From: Candidatus Leptofilum gracile
GTDB taxonomy: Bacteria; Chloroflexota; Anaerolineae; Promineifilales; Promineifilaceae
Direction of reading: 5' to 3'
Assembly: GCA_016713825.1 (NCBI GenBank)
Contig: JADJOJ010000006.1
Coordinates: forward strand, 310,001-374,000
DNA: 64,000 bases
The position numbers and the translations under genes are program-made. Shown here piece after piece: positions 8,271 through 20,281 of this stretch; positions within the stretch are counted from its first letter, which is position 1; the number at the start of each line of letters is the position of its first letter. The notes beneath the pieces are model-generated. The model was not told where the DNA came from. It worked only from the letters and a program-made list of their open reading frames with translations, and searched no databases.

Positions 8271-9197
8271 ATGTTAACTTTTCAAGATGATGCAGTAACG
8301 GCCGTCATTCTCGGCATTATGCAAGATGCGGGGCTGCCCCACGCGGGCTGCACCTGTGGGCGGTGTACGGCCGCTTTCAACAATCCGGCGCGGGGGCAGT
8401 ATGCGGCTTGTTTGGCGATTGTGGATAGGAGAAAGGGAAGGAACGCAGAGTTGCGCGGAGGTGGCGCGGAGGGGCGCAGAGAGGAGGCGAAGGTTTATTT
8501 GGTGGATGCGACGCCGGATATTAAGTTTCAGCTGAATTTGCTGGCGGGGGTGTTGGGCGAGCATCCGCAGCGGGCCAACCGCTTGCGCCAGCCGGACGGC
8601 ATCTTTTTGACCCATGCCCACATGGGGCACATTGGCGGGCTGCCGCAGCTAAGCAAGGAGGCGATGTTTGTCCACGATTTACCCCTCTACGCCACGCCGC
8701 CGCTGTGCGAATTGATTCAGCAAACGCGGTTGTGGTCGCCGCTGGTGGCGGAGCTGGATTTTCGGCCAATGCCCGCTGGGGCGACGGTGGATTTAGGGGC
8801 TGGGTTGGGGGTAACGGCCGTTCCCGTCCCCCACCGCGACGAATGGGGCGTGGGCACCGTGGCGTACCGCATCCAGGGACCAAACCAATCGCTGCTTTAT
8901 TTGCCCGATATTGATTCCTGGGACGAATGGCCAGAAGCGGAAGCAACGCTGCGCCGCGTGGACGTGGCGCTGGTCGATGCCAGCTTCTACAGCGCCGACG
9001 AGCTGGGCGGCCGCGCCCCGGTGGCCCATCCGCTGGTGACAGACACCCTCGCCCGCTTTGCCCATCTGGCGGAGAAGCTGGTTTTGACCCATTTGAATCA
9101 TACGAATCTGGTTTTGGATGAAAGGGGAGGGGCGGAAACGGCCGTACGCCAGGCCGGATTCCGCATCGCCCAAACCGGTGATATGTTTATTTTGTAA
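8271..9197 (+). CDS. PqqB-like metallo-beta-lactamase-fold hydrolase
   Basis: The 308-residue protein opens with ILGIMQDAGLPHAGCTCGRC, typical of PqqB-like proteins, where the cysteines form an accessory metal site. The catalytic metal motif is FLTHAHMGHIGGL (HxHxGH; the usual Asp after the second His is Gly), followed by VPHRDE, LYLPDID and VLTHLNHTN. Residues about 53-72 (RRKGRNAELRGGGAEGRREE) are highly basic and unlike the rest. The matching DNA (8431-8495) is a low-complexity string of CGCAGAG/GCGCGGAG words that looks like an intergenic repeat read in frame. No other PQQ genes are near, so I do not call it pqqB; a general phosphodiesterase or lactonase role is equally possible. Confidence 0.82.
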   Translation: MLTFQDDAVTAVILGIMQDAGLPHAGCTCGRCTAAFNNPARGQYAACLAIVDRRKGRNAELRGGGAEGRREEAKVYLVDATPDIKFQLNLLAGVLGEHPQRANRLRQPDGIFLTHAHMGHIGGLPQLSKEAMFVHDLPLYATPPLCELIQQTRLWSPLVAELDFRPMPAGATVDLGAGLGVTAVPVPHRDEWGVGTVAYRIQGPNQSLLYLPDIDSWDEWPEAEATLRRVDVALVDASFYSADELGGRAPVAHPLVTDTLARFAHLAEKLVLTHLNHTNLVLDERGGAETAVRQAGFRIAQTGDMFIL

Positions 9198-9200
9198 CAT

Positions 9201-9257
9201 AACCTCCGGGAGGTTTTTTGATTGCAAATTGGTAGCTAACCAAACCTCCCGGAGGTT
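9201..9257. repeat. Paired-palindrome repeat (AACCTCCGGGAGGTT family)
   Basis: AACCTCCGGGAGGTT (9201-9215) and its exact reverse complement (9243-9257) surround a 27-bp spacer. The element begins three bases after the PqqB-like stop codon and ends 14 bases before the fluoride channel start, so it occupies the entire gap. Confidence 0.85.
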
Positions 9258-9271
9258 CAAAGGAGTGTGTT

Positions 9272-9655
9272 TTGCAAATTTTAGTCATCGCCCTCGGCGG
9301 CGCGATTGGGGCCGTGCTGCGCTATCTGGTCTCATTGCTGGTCATTCATTTTGCGGGCGATAGCTGGCCCTACGGCACGCTGGCTGTCAACCTGCTCGGC
9401 TGCTTCCTGATTGGCTTTTTGTGGCAGCTTTTTGATACCGTCACCTACCCGCACAACACCCGCCTGCTGGTTTTTACCGGTGGTCTGGGGGCGTTTACCA
9501 CCTTTTCCACCTTTGGTTTGGAGAGCGTGACGCTGCTGCAAGCAGGGCGCAGCCGGGACGGGCTGCTCTATTTGGCGGCCAGCAATGTGGGCGGTTTGTG
9601 CTGCGTGTGGCTGGGGTTTGTACTGTCGCGCACGGTGCTGGCCCACCTGCGTTAA
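9272..9655 (+). CDS. crcB: Fluoride ion channel CrcB/FluC
   Basis: The 127-residue membrane protein has the family landmarks: ALGGAIGAVLRYLVS at the start, YGTLAVNLLGCFLIG in helix 2, GGLGAFTTFSTFGLE with the phenylalanine box and sodium-site threonine, and a fourth helix ending LSRTVLAHLR. FluC dimers export fluoride passively across the cytoplasmic membrane. The start is a TTG with AGGAG six bases upstream; no ATG is available near it. I looked for a fluoride riboswitch in the short leader and found only the repeat element. Other bacteria often carry two crcB genes, but only one is seen here. Confidence 0.95.
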   Translation: MQILVIALGGAIGAVLRYLVSLLVIHFAGDSWPYGTLAVNLLGCFLIGFLWQLFDTVTYPHNTRLLVFTGGLGAFTTFSTFGLESVTLLQAGRSRDGLLYLAASNVGGLCCVWLGFVLSRTVLAHLR

Positions 9656-9879
9656 ATCGTTTGATGCTTGTCACCAATGCGGGCGTCATTGCTCACTTTT
9701 GGCTCATTTGCGCTGTGAATGTACGGCCGTCTCAGTATAATTGCACCGAGAGAGAAAGTTGATTGACAGTCAAACCATCTCCCCATCCCACTGTTTTACA
9801 TAGTGCCGCGCTCGTCGTAGAGGCAAACATTCGCCATCTGCACAGCACGTAAATTGTTTATGAATAGGGGGTTGCGGCC

Positions 9880-9932
9880 GGTGGCTCGTGGTTCTAAACC
9901 ACACCCACCAGCCACTATCCACCAGCCACTAA
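9880..9932. repeat. CCACCAGCCACTAAC-family repeat in the pgk leader
   Basis: GGTGGCTCGTGGTTCTAA faces CCACCAGCCACTATCCACC words immediately before the pgk ribosome-binding site. Similar words occur at 39283-39350 and 50689-50750. The rest of 9656-9879 holds one ACGGCCGT palindrome and a TATAAT box near 9735 without a clear -35; I see no ORF. Confidence 0.6.
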
Positions 9933-9944
9933 CTTGAGGTAAAA

Positions 9945-11159
9945 ATGAATAAAAAAACTGTTCGCGATATTGATGTAAATGGAAAAAAGGTGCTGGTCCG
10001 CGTTGATTTTAACGTGCCGCTGAGCAGCAAAAACCCCGCCGACACCATCACCGTCACCGACGATACCCGCATTCGGGCGGCGCTGCCCACGCTAAATTAC
10101 CTGCTAGACAACGGCGCGGCGCTCATTTTGTGTTCCCATTTGGGACGGCCGTCTACCGCAGCCGATACCCAGTACAGCATGGCCCCCGTCGCCGCCCACC
10201 TGGAAACGGTGCTGGGCCGCCCCGTGCAAATGGCCGATGATGTGGTGGGCGAAAACGTCACCGCCGCCGCCGCCGCCCTGGAACCAGGCGATGTGCTGGT
10301 GCTAGAAAACACCCGCTTCCACCCCGGCGAAAAGAAAAACGACGCAGAACTCTCCCAGCAGCTGGCCGACCTGGCCGACCTGTACGTAGACGATGCCTTT
10401 GGCTCGGCCCACCGTGCCCATTCCAGCACCGAGGGTGTGGCCAAAGCGATTCAGGCCAAGGGCGGCGCGGCCGTAGCTGGCTTTTTGATGGAGAAAGAGT
10501 TGAGTGCGTTGGGAACGGCCGTAACCAATCCACCCCATCCCTACGTCGCCATCATGGGCGGGGCCAAAATCTCCGACAAAATCAAGCTGATCGAAAACCT
10601 GCTCAACACCGCCGACAAAATTCTGATTGGCGGCGGCATGGCCAACACCTTCATTCGCGCTCAGGGGCACGAAACCGGCTCCTCGCTGGTGGAAGAAGAC
10701 GCCCTGCTGGAAGCGGAACGGCTGCTAAAAATGGCGGGCAATCGGCTGGTGCTGCCCGTAGACTTCGTGGTCGCCGACACATTCGACGCCAATGCCGAAG
10801 CGGAAACGGTAGACGCAGACAGCATTCCCGTGAACAAAATGGCGCTGGACATCGGGCCAGAATCATTAAAAACCTTCAAACAGGCGCTGCAAGGGGCCAA
10901 AATGGTGATTTGGAACGGACCGATGGGCGTGTTTGAGTTCCCCCGCTTTGCCGTAGGCACCAACGAACTGGCGCAGCTGCTGGCCGCGCAGGTGGCAGAG
11001 GGTACTGAAGTGATTATTGGGGGTGGGGATTCGGCCGCGGCCGTTACCAAAGCGGGCCTGGCCGAGAAGATGAGCCACATCAGCACCGGCGGCGGGGCCA
11101 GCCTGGAACTGCTAGAAGGCAAAGTGCTGCCCGGCATTGCGGCGCTAGACGATAAATAG
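9945..11159 (+). CDS. pgk: Phosphoglycerate kinase
   Basis: This 404-residue protein transfers phosphate from 1,3-bisphosphoglycerate to ADP in glycolysis (reverse in gluconeogenesis). It contains RVDFNVPL and the N-domain substrate arginines (DDTRIRAALPTL, SHLGRP), the hinge-side YVDDAFGSAHRAHSST, VAIMGGAKISDK, and the C-terminal nucleotide loop VIIGGGDSAAAV followed by SHISTGGGASLELLEG. Length is within the normal 390-420 range. The ATG at 9945 has GAGGT a few bases upstream. No gapA or tpiA adjoins it, unlike many bacterial glycolytic operons. Confidence 0.98.
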   Translation: MNKKTVRDIDVNGKKVLVRVDFNVPLSSKNPADTITVTDDTRIRAALPTLNYLLDNGAALILCSHLGRPSTAADTQYSMAPVAAHLETVLGRPVQMADDVVGENVTAAAAALEPGDVLVLENTRFHPGEKKNDAELSQQLADLADLYVDDAFGSAHRAHSSTEGVAKAIQAKGGAAVAGFLMEKELSALGTAVTNPPHPYVAIMGGAKISDKIKLIENLLNTADKILIGGGMANTFIRAQGHETGSSLVEEDALLEAERLLKMAGNRLVLPVDFVVADTFDANAEAETVDADSIPVNKMALDIGPESLKTFKQALQGAKMVIWNGPMGVFEFPRFAVGTNELAQLLAAQVAEGTEVIIGGGDSAAAVTKAGLAEKMSHISTGGGASLELLEGKVLPGIAALDDK

Positions 11160-11224
11160 GTAATTGGGTAATTGGGTGATTAAGTAATTGGGTCAATTAC
11201 TCAATTACAAATTACTCAATTACC
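11160..11224. repeat. AATTACTCAATTACC-family inverted repeat
   Basis: TAATTGGGTAATTGGGTGATT words (from 11160) are mirrored by AATTACTCAATTACAAATTACTCAATTACC (to 11224). The same words form the element at 27460-27546. It begins directly at the pgk stop codon and runs into the end of the convergent small gene. Confidence 0.75.
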
Positions 11225-11626
11225 TTCTTTCGTTTCTTCTTTGGGGGTAAAGCGCTCCGCTAATTTAGCGAATTGGGCGCTGAGCCAGCGCAGACCGTTG
11301 GCGGTGCCTTGTTTGGCCTCGTGTTGCCAATCGGTTTCCTTAATTTTGGTTTTGATGGCCTCGGTTTGTTGGCGGGCTTGCTGTTCGGCGGCTTTCACCA
11401 TGCGATCCTGGACGACCTGCTGCCCTTTGGCGGCGACCGTGGCCGCGCCTCGTTTCATCCCCCGCGTGGCTTTTTTGCGCAAGTCGCTGTCCCACGCTTG
11501 TTTGGCGACGGCGGCGGCCTGGGTTTTTACGGCATCGGCGGCTGTGGGCTGGGGCTGTTCTGGCACAAACGGCGTTTCTTCCTCAACCGGAATTTCCACT
11601 TTTAGATAATTTTTTTCATCACTCAT
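11216..11626 (-). CDS. Small charged helical protein of unknown function
   Basis: I do not recognise this 136-residue protein. It has an acidic, proline-containing head (KVEIPVEEETPFVPEQPQP) and then a long Ala/Gln/Lys-rich region with strong helix character (KTQAAAVAKQAWDSDLRKKA, VQDRMVKAAEQQARQQTEAI), so an amphipathic or coiled-coil scaffold is likely. No membrane segment is present. I place the start at the ATG at 11626 (MSDEKNYLKV), which has GAGG upstream; the frame is open for 17 more codons but that part (MPAGPTRMPLDEKRG) looks non-coding. It is convergent with pgk and lies just downstream of the cNMP-domain kinase gene on the same strand, with which it may be cotranscribed. Confidence 0.6.
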   Translation of the reverse strand: MSDEKNYLKVEIPVEEETPFVPEQPQPTAADAVKTQAAAVAKQAWDSDLRKKATRGMKRGAATVAAKGQQVVQDRMVKAAEQQARQQTEAIKTKIKETDWQHEAKQGTANGLRWLSAQFAKLAERFTPKEETKEGN

Positions 11627-11715
11627 TGGGTTGCCTCGTTTTTCATCTAGCGGCATGCGGGTTGGTCCCGCAGGCATTGGCCTTTACGTGAAAAACAAGG
11701 CTTTGTTGCAGGCGG

Positions 11716-12903
11716 CTATTGCTGGGGCAGGCAAAGAGAGAAGGTGCTGCCCTGGCCCACGACGCTTTGAATTTGGATACGGCCGTTATGCCGATCCATC
11801 ACAAATTTGGCAATCGTTAAACCAATGCCCAGCCCCGGGTACAGCGTTGGCGCATTTTCCTCTTTTTCCAGCCGGAAAAATGGCTCAAACAGGCGCAGCT
11901 GATCCGCCGCCGCAATACCAATCCCGCTGTCCGTAACAGAAATCGCCATCTCCCCCGATGCCAAACAGGTAACATGAATCGCGACAGGGGCGCACCTGGG
12001 CGAATATTTAAAGGCATTTTCTATGAGCGCCCGCAGCGCCAGCGTCAAGCCGCGTCGGTCTGCATACGCCTTTGGTGCATCTGGCTTGATCTCAAGCGTG
12101 ACTGGCGTCGAATGATCGTTGAGCACGCTGCGCGCCGCATTCAGCGCCTCAATCAACACATCGGCCACTTCCAAATATTCAAATGATGGCTTTTTAGGAT
12201 GCATTTCATACAAAATCAGCAGGTCGTTGGTGTGGCCCACCATCTTGTTCACGTTGCGGGTGATCGAATCTAGCGCCACTTGCAGCGAGTCGCCCTTCAT
12301 GGCCCCGCCGTTGATCAGCCCCAAATATCCTTTGATGGAGGTAAGCGGCGTGCGCAGTTCGTGCGAGAGTGTGGCAATGAACTGTGTGCGCAGCTCCTCT
12401 TGCTCTTCGAGCTCGGCGTAGGTTTTGCGCAGCGCCGCATTTTTTACGTTAAGTTCGTGAATTACTGCCCGATCATTGCGGCGAATATGGCCGATAATTT
12501 GCCGCAGCAGGGTGCGCAGCAAGCTGGGGTTGGTTTGGGCAATTGCCATGAAATCTTCTTCTTCAATGGAGAGTAACCGGCAGGGGGTGCGGGTGCGGAT
12601 GGTCGCCATGCGGGTGGTTTCGCCCAAAAAAGCCATCTCGCCAAAGTAGGTGCCGGGGCCGATAGTGTCTACCAAAATTTCCTGGTTGTCTTCGGCGTGG
12701 ACAATGATGTCCACCTCGCCTTTGTCCAGAACGTAGAGCGTCGTGCCTTCTTCCCCCTCCAGGCAGATGTCGGTAAAGGGGGGGTACTCTTCATAAACGG
12801 CCGCTTGGCTCAACGTCTCAATATTATTCCGGCTTAAATCGGGGAACGCCGTTTGCAGTAAGTTCAGCGTGGCCACGTCAGTTTTTAGCACCAGTTGACT
12901 CAT
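11716..12903 (-). CDS. Histidine kinase with N-terminal cyclic-nucleotide-binding-type domain
   Basis: Residues about 20-130 form a CAP-ED/cNMP-binding-type barrel (ICLEGEEGTTLYVLDKGEVDI, IGPGTYFGEMAFLGETTRMA, LLSIEEEDF); whether the phosphate cassette still binds a nucleotide is unclear. A helical linker follows, then the phosphoacceptor segment FIATLSHELRTPLTSIKGY, then an HATPase domain with ENAFKYSP (N box), VTDSGIGIAA (G1) and GLGIGLTIAKFV (G2). There is no membrane segment, so it should be a soluble sensor kinase. The ATG at 12903 (MSQLVLK) has GGTGG upstream; an in-frame start at 12945 is weaker. No response regulator adjoins it; the nearest is at 53.9 kb. Confidence 0.88.
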   Translation of the reverse strand: MSQLVLKTDVATLNLLQTAFPDLSRNNIETLSQAAVYEEYPPFTDICLEGEEGTTLYVLDKGEVDIIVHAEDNQEILVDTIGPGTYFGEMAFLGETTRMATIRTRTPCRLLSIEEEDFMAIAQTNPSLLRTLLRQIIGHIRRNDRAVIHELNVKNAALRKTYAELEEQEELRTQFIATLSHELRTPLTSIKGYLGLINGGAMKGDSLQVALDSITRNVNKMVGHTNDLLILYEMHPKKPSFEYLEVADVLIEALNAARSVLNDHSTPVTLEIKPDAPKAYADRRGLTLALRALIENAFKYSPRCAPVAIHVTCLASGEMAISVTDSGIGIAAADQLRLFEPFFRLEKEENAPTLYPGLGIGLTIAKFVMDRHNGRIQIQSVVGQGSTFSLCLPQQ

Positions 12904-12945
12904 TTTTTCACCACCAGGAATAGGATTCAGAAATACACCAGTCAT

Positions 12946-13262
12946 TGATTCAATTGCTGCATTCTAGCATGGGGGTGGTGGGGGTCGGACGCAATTTTTA
13001 CGCGCTCTTCACTGGAAACGGCCGTTTTTAACAGGATTTTCTTCCTAAAAAATAGTCCCTGCTTAACTATTCACGCGGCTTGCATGGTCTCATAACGGGC
13101 AAAACCTATACTACAAATGAAAAAGTCGCTCCAATCTGGCCTGTCAGAATGGGGGATGATCGGGATTGATAATTCTATATTTGCAAAATTTTGCCTCGCT
13201 TCTGCATCGGCTTTGCCCAACGGCAAACCGAAGCCAGGCAAACGTAGCGACCCAAAAAAGAG
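12946..13262. other. Divergent intergenic region without a gene
   Basis: This gap separates the histidine kinase (leftward) from Ser/Thr kinase 1 (rightward) and should contain both promoters. It holds one ACGGCCGT palindrome near 13018 and a TATACT box at 13107-13112 without a properly spaced -35. A small TTTGCC/GGCAAA hairpin lies near 13212. I see no coding ORF. Confidence 0.5.
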
Positions 13263-16200
13263 ATGAATACCTACGTTGGTCAACAACTAGAAAAATACAA
13301 AGTAGAAGCGCATATCGGCAACGGCAGCAGCGGCACCGTCTACCGCGCCACCGACCTTAACCTGGAACGGCAGGTTGCCCTCAAGCTGATCAAACCCGCG
13401 CTCACCAAACATCCAGCCCGCCAGCAGCAAATCTGGAAGGCCGCCCAGGCTGCCTCCCGGCTCACCCACTCGGCCATTGTGCCGCTGTACAACTTTGGCC
13501 AGCAAAATGGCCAGCTTTACCTGGTGACCGCCTTTGTAGACGGCATCAGCCTGGAACGGATGCTGGGGCTGTTGGTGCAGAGCGATCGGGTGCTGCGGCT
13601 GGATGAAACGCTGCACATCATCGCCCAAATTGCGGATGGATTGGGCTATGCCCACCAATCTGGGGTGCTGCACGGTGATCTGAAACCAGGCAATATTTTG
13701 GTTAAACCAGTGGAACGGCCGTTACGCACCGGCGATCCTGCCCTCAAAGCGATGCTCACCGACTTTGGCCTTTCCCCCATCCCCCCATCGGGCATCCCCG
13801 CTGGCCTCACGCCAGAGATGGCCCGCCCCCTGCGCCGCTTTGTGCCCTACCTGGCCCCAGAGCGGCAAGCTGGGCACATGGTAGACGGCCGCGCCGACAT
13901 TTACAGCCTGGGCGTCATCTTGTACCAGCTAGTAACCGGACAACTGCCCAGCCAGCAACAATCGCTGCGCGATGCCCAGCCAGGCCTGCCGGCCGACATT
14001 ACCCACATCGTCAGCCAGGCGCTGGCTTACAGCCCGGCCGATCGCTACCAAATGGCCGAGCAGATGGGGGACGAGCTGCGCCAGGCCGCCAGCCGCCTTA
14101 CCGCCGCCGACATGATGCTGTTTGCCCCCCAGGCCACCGTGGTCGATGTGCGCACCCTGCGGGAAGAGGCCAAACACACGCCACCCGTACGCCCGCCCCT
14201 CGCCGCTTTGGACGAAACGGCCGTTCGCCCCAAACCGTTCCCACCCCCACCCGGCAACGTAGAGGAAGACGCCACCCCCTCGCTGCTGCCGCCAGAGGGG
14301 TACGTGCCGCCGCAAAAAAATGGGCAGGCGGCCCCCGCCAACGGCCTGCGGCAAACTTCCCCGCCACCCGAAATTGGCGACCAGATCGTCATCACCGGGC
14401 AGGGGCGTGCGCCGCGCCACTTTGGCATGACCAAACCCCAAATCACCGTCGGCCGCTCCTCAGACAACGACATCGTGCTCTCCTCGCTTGATGTGTCGCG
14501 CCGCCATGCCCGCCTGGAAAAAGTAGCGGGCAGCTGGCGCATGGTGGACCTGGTTAGCCGGGGCGGCACGTTTTACGACGGCCGTAAACTCCCCCCGCAA
14601 CAGCCCGTCCTCTGGCAGCCAGGCCACAAACTGCAAATTGGCCCGTACTTTTTGCAATGGCAGCTGGCCGGGGAAGCCGAAGCCATCTCCGAACCAAACA
14701 GCCCTGGCGAACCGATCACCGAGCTGTTCCAGGTGCCGCTTGAGGGCAGCCAGGTAGAGGCGAGCCACAGCAACTTCAGTGCGGCGCTCAACCCCACCCA
14801 GGCCACGCTGGCACCTGGCGGGCAGGCCCATTTGCAAATTGATTTGTTCAACCAGAGCAGCCGGATGCTGGTCGTTAAACTCAGCCTCACGGGGCTGCCG
14901 GGCATCGGCACGCTGGCCCAAGACACCGTCTCTATGACGCCTGGAGCGCGCGCCACGGTGCCCCTGGCGCTGCAACTGCCCCTGGGCGAGCAGCCGCTGC
15001 TGGCGGGTCAGCATCCGTTTCAGCTGTTGCTGCGGGCCGATGGGCCACCGGTGGAAACGGCCGTTCTCCAAGGCCAGCTTGCCATTTTGCCAGAAGAACT
15101 GTTTGATCTCAGCATCTGGCCCGCGCACGTGACGGACGGCGGCACCTGCCGCGTGATGGTGCGCAACGAGGGCAACCTGAGCAGCACCGTGCATCTCAGC
15201 GCCCAAGACCCCGCAGGCAAGCTGCAATTTTGGGGCGACGAGCAGCCGCTGAAGCTGGAACCGGGCAGCACAGGCACGGCCGCTTACAAGGTGACGGTTC
15301 GTGGGCAACGGCCGTTCTTCGGTCGCGTTCGGCAAATTCCATTTGAAATTGAAATGCGCACCGCCAACGGCCTGCGCCAAAACAAGCTGGGCCATCTGGA
15401 GCTGCAACCCCGCTTCCCGGCCTGGGTGCTGCCGCTGGTGCAGCTGCTGCTGGTGCTGCTGCTCATCGTGGTAGCGCTTAACTCCGTGCTGAGTAATCGG
15501 GACAATCCCGTAGAAAACCAACCCGTCGCCACGCCCGTGGTGGGCGACAGTACGCTGGAATCGCCGCCGCTCACCGCCGCCCAACTGGCAGGCGACGACG
15601 ACAACGACGGCCTCACTGGCGACCGGGAAATTGTGCTGGGCTCTGACCCATTCAACGATGACACCGATGGCGATGGCGTGCTGGATGGCTTTGAGGTGAA
15701 CACCTACGGCACCGACCCGCTGCGTCGGGATACCGATGGTGACGATCTGACTGACCTGGCCGAGATCGAAAATTACCACACCGACCCCACCCTGGCCGAT
15801 ACCGATCTGGACAGCGTGCCCGACGGGCAAGAGGTGGTCAACGGGACGGACCCGCTGCAATTTCAGCTGGGTGGGGGAACGGCCGTTACCCAAGCCACCC
15901 CCGAACTCCACACCGAACACGATGACGGCGCTGCGCCGCTGGCCCCATCCAACACCCCGCCGCCGCCGCCCGCCTCGGCAACGCCCGCCGCCGCCGCCAG
16001 CACCCTGGCAGTTTCATTGGACGCCGCCCAATCTGGCTGGATTGGCAGCGATGGCAGCGTGAACAATGCGTTGCCCCAGGCCGGCGATTTGGCGAATGGA
16101 ACGGCCGTACGCGGCATTCTCTCCTTTTCCCTGGCAACGATTCCTGAGGGGGCGGTGATTGAAACGGCCGTTGTCCGCTTTGGCAGCGACGCCGCCGTAA

Positions 16201-16487
16201 CGAGCGATCCCTTCACCAACCTGGGCTGCCTGCAAATTGATTTTGTCGAAATAACCCTCCCCCTCAGCAGCGCCGCCTACGATGCCCCCAGCTTTCTCAT
16301 CGCCTGCGAAGCCAGCCCACCCGGCAGCATCGACGTCACCTTCGATGTAGAAGATGCCCTGGCTTTTGCAGAACCGCAGCTCAACCTTCGCCTCGCCTTT
16401 GAGACAGACAGCAATGGGGATGCCGTTGCCGATCTGTATACCATCCGTACAGCGCCTACCCTCGAACTCACTTACCTTTTGCCCTAG
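13263..16487 (+). CDS. Transmembrane Ser/Thr protein kinase with FHA, Ig-like and extracellular TSP3 repeats (kinase 1)
   Basis: This is a 1074-residue Hanks-type kinase. The kinase domain spans about 10-270 with a P-loop (IGNGSSGTVYRA), the ATP lysine in VALKLIKP, HGDLKPGN (about 137-144; HRD Arg replaced by Gly) and TDFGLSP. An FHA domain, which would read phosphothreonine, lies at about 390-450 (TVGRSSDNDIVLSSLDVSRR). Two beta-sandwich regions precede one membrane helix (about 719-740, LPLVQLLLVLLLIVVAL). Outside it are TSP3-type calcium repeats (about 776-869, DTDGDGVLDGFEVNTYGTDP), a Pro/Thr linker and a C-terminal beta domain. It is followed by a paralogue in the same direction. An unusual point is that the Ig-like domains fall on the cytoplasmic side. 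Confidence 0.9.
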   Translation: MNTYVGQQLEKYKVEAHIGNGSSGTVYRATDLNLERQVALKLIKPALTKHPARQQQIWKAAQAASRLTHSAIVPLYNFGQQNGQLYLVTAFVDGISLERMLGLLVQSDRVLRLDETLHIIAQIADGLGYAHQSGVLHGDLKPGNILVKPVERPLRTGDPALKAMLTDFGLSPIPPSGIPAGLTPEMARPLRRFVPYLAPERQAGHMVDGRADIYSLGVILYQLVTGQLPSQQQSLRDAQPGLPADITHIVSQALAYSPADRYQMAEQMGDELRQAASRLTAADMMLFAPQATVVDVRTLREEAKHTPPVRPPLAALDETAVRPKPFPPPPGNVEEDATPSLLPPEGYVPPQKNGQAAPANGLRQTSPPPEIGDQIVITGQGRAPRHFGMTKPQITVGRSSDNDIVLSSLDVSRRHARLEKVAGSWRMVDLVSRGGTFYDGRKLPPQQPVLWQPGHKLQIGPYFLQWQLAGEAEAISEPNSPGEPITELFQVPLEGSQVEASHSNFSAALNPTQATLAPGGQAHLQIDLFNQSSRMLVVKLSLTGLPGIGTLAQDTVSMTPGARATVPLALQLPLGEQPLLAGQHPFQLLLRADGPPVETAVLQGQLAILPEELFDLSIWPAHVTDGGTCRVMVRNEGNLSSTVHLSAQDPAGKLQFWGDEQPLKLEPGSTGTAAYKVTVRGQRPFFGRVRQIPFEIEMRTANGLRQNKLGHLELQPRFPAWVLPLVQLLLVLLLIVVALNSVLSNRDNPVENQPVATPVVGDSTLESPPLTAAQLAGDDDNDGLTGDREIVLGSDPFNDDTDGDGVLDGFEVNTYGTDPLRRDTDGDDLTDLAEIENYHTDPTLADTDLDSVPDGQEVVNGTDPLQFQLGGGTAVTQATPELHTEHDDGAAPLAPSNTPPPPPASATPAAAASTLAVSLDAAQSGWIGSDGSVNNALPQAGDLANGTAVRGILSFSLATIPEGAVIETAVVRFGSDAAVTSDPFTNLGCLQIDFVEITLPLSSAAYDAPSFLIACEASPPGSIDVTFDVEDALAFAEPQLNLRLAFETDSNGDAVADLYTIRTAPTLELTYLLP

Positions 16488-16494
16488 CATGTAT

Positions 16495-16570
16495 CGTGTC
16501 TCTTCCCCGCGTTCCCACGCAGAGCGTGGGCCTGCATGGTGTGGCGCTCTGCGCCGCAGGTGACGCAGGA
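16495..16570. repeat. Small hairpin repeat between the two kinase genes
   Basis: GTTCCCACGCAGAGCGTGGG forms a short hairpin at about 16512-16531, followed by GCGCTCTGCGCCGCAGG words. Together with the promoter at 16636 this suggests the second kinase has its own transcript. Confidence 0.45.
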
Positions 16571-16635
16571 GCGTCCCGATCTTCATTGCACCCAGCGCGT
16601 GGCACGAGAATGGCGACTGGATGTAGCCAAATTTA

Positions 16636-16665
16636 TTGACACAACCCGCCCCTGTGACGGATACT
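16636..16665 (+). promoter_or_regulatory. Promoter of kinase 2 (apparently leaderless)
   Basis: TTGACA at 16636-16641 and GATACT at 16660-16665 are separated by 18 bp, close to the housekeeping sigma consensus. Transcription would begin around 16672, while the chosen start codon is at 16674 and has no Shine-Dalgarno sequence, so the mRNA may be leaderless. This also argues against the in-frame upstream start at 16536. Confidence 0.65.
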
Positions 16666-16673
16666 CTCACATC

Positions 16674-20048
<3,375 letters not shown>

Positions 20049-20090
20049 CTCCCCGAGGAGTGAGCATCCTCAGATGCGAACGGTGCGAAG

Positions 20091-20165
20091 AATTTTATAC
20101 GAAGGAACAAAGAGACAAAGGGACAAAGCCTTAGGTTTCTTTGTTCCTTCCCCCCTTCGTTTCTT
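20091..20165. repeat. Inverted GAAGGAACAAAGA repeat, likely terminator of kinase 2
   Basis: GAAGGAACAAAGAGAC is mirrored by TTTCTTTGTTCCTTC with GGGACAAAG words between. The hairpin lies about 50 bases after the kinase 2 stop and could end its transcript. Confidence 0.6.
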
Positions 20166-20214
20166 CGTCATAAATTTATCCTACATACCAAACCCTGAAT
20201 CTTACGCATCCCCT

Positions 20215-20243
20215 TGAAAAATCCCCCTGTGCGACGTATGATC
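20215..20243 (+). promoter_or_regulatory. Promoter of the class-V aminotransferase gene
   Basis: TTGAAA (20215-20220) and TATGAT (20238-20243) are spaced by exactly 17 bp. The expected start point is near 20250, leaving a leader of about 30 bases that contains an AAGGAAGAG ribosome-binding site before the ATG at 20282. Confidence 0.7.
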
Positions 20244-20281
20244 GCCGCATTCTTGTTCCGCTAACACACAAAGGAAGAGCC

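Noticed and set aside
8271..9197. Calling the gene pqqB
   Set aside because: Only the fold and N-terminal cysteine motif match; no pqqA, C, D or E is near, and the metal motif lacks its usual Asp.
9198..9271. Fluoride riboswitch before crcB
   Set aside because: The whole 74-base gap is the AACCTCC paired palindrome and lacks the conserved riboswitch core.
14460..15920. 486-codon ORF on the minus strand inside kinase 1
   Set aside because: Its product has no domain character and is opposite a well-conserved kinase; long antisense ORFs are expected from GC-rich codon bias.
16536..16673. Earlier start for kinase 2 at 16536
   Set aside because: The extra 46 residues have no kinase-like content and a near-consensus promoter lies inside this segment.
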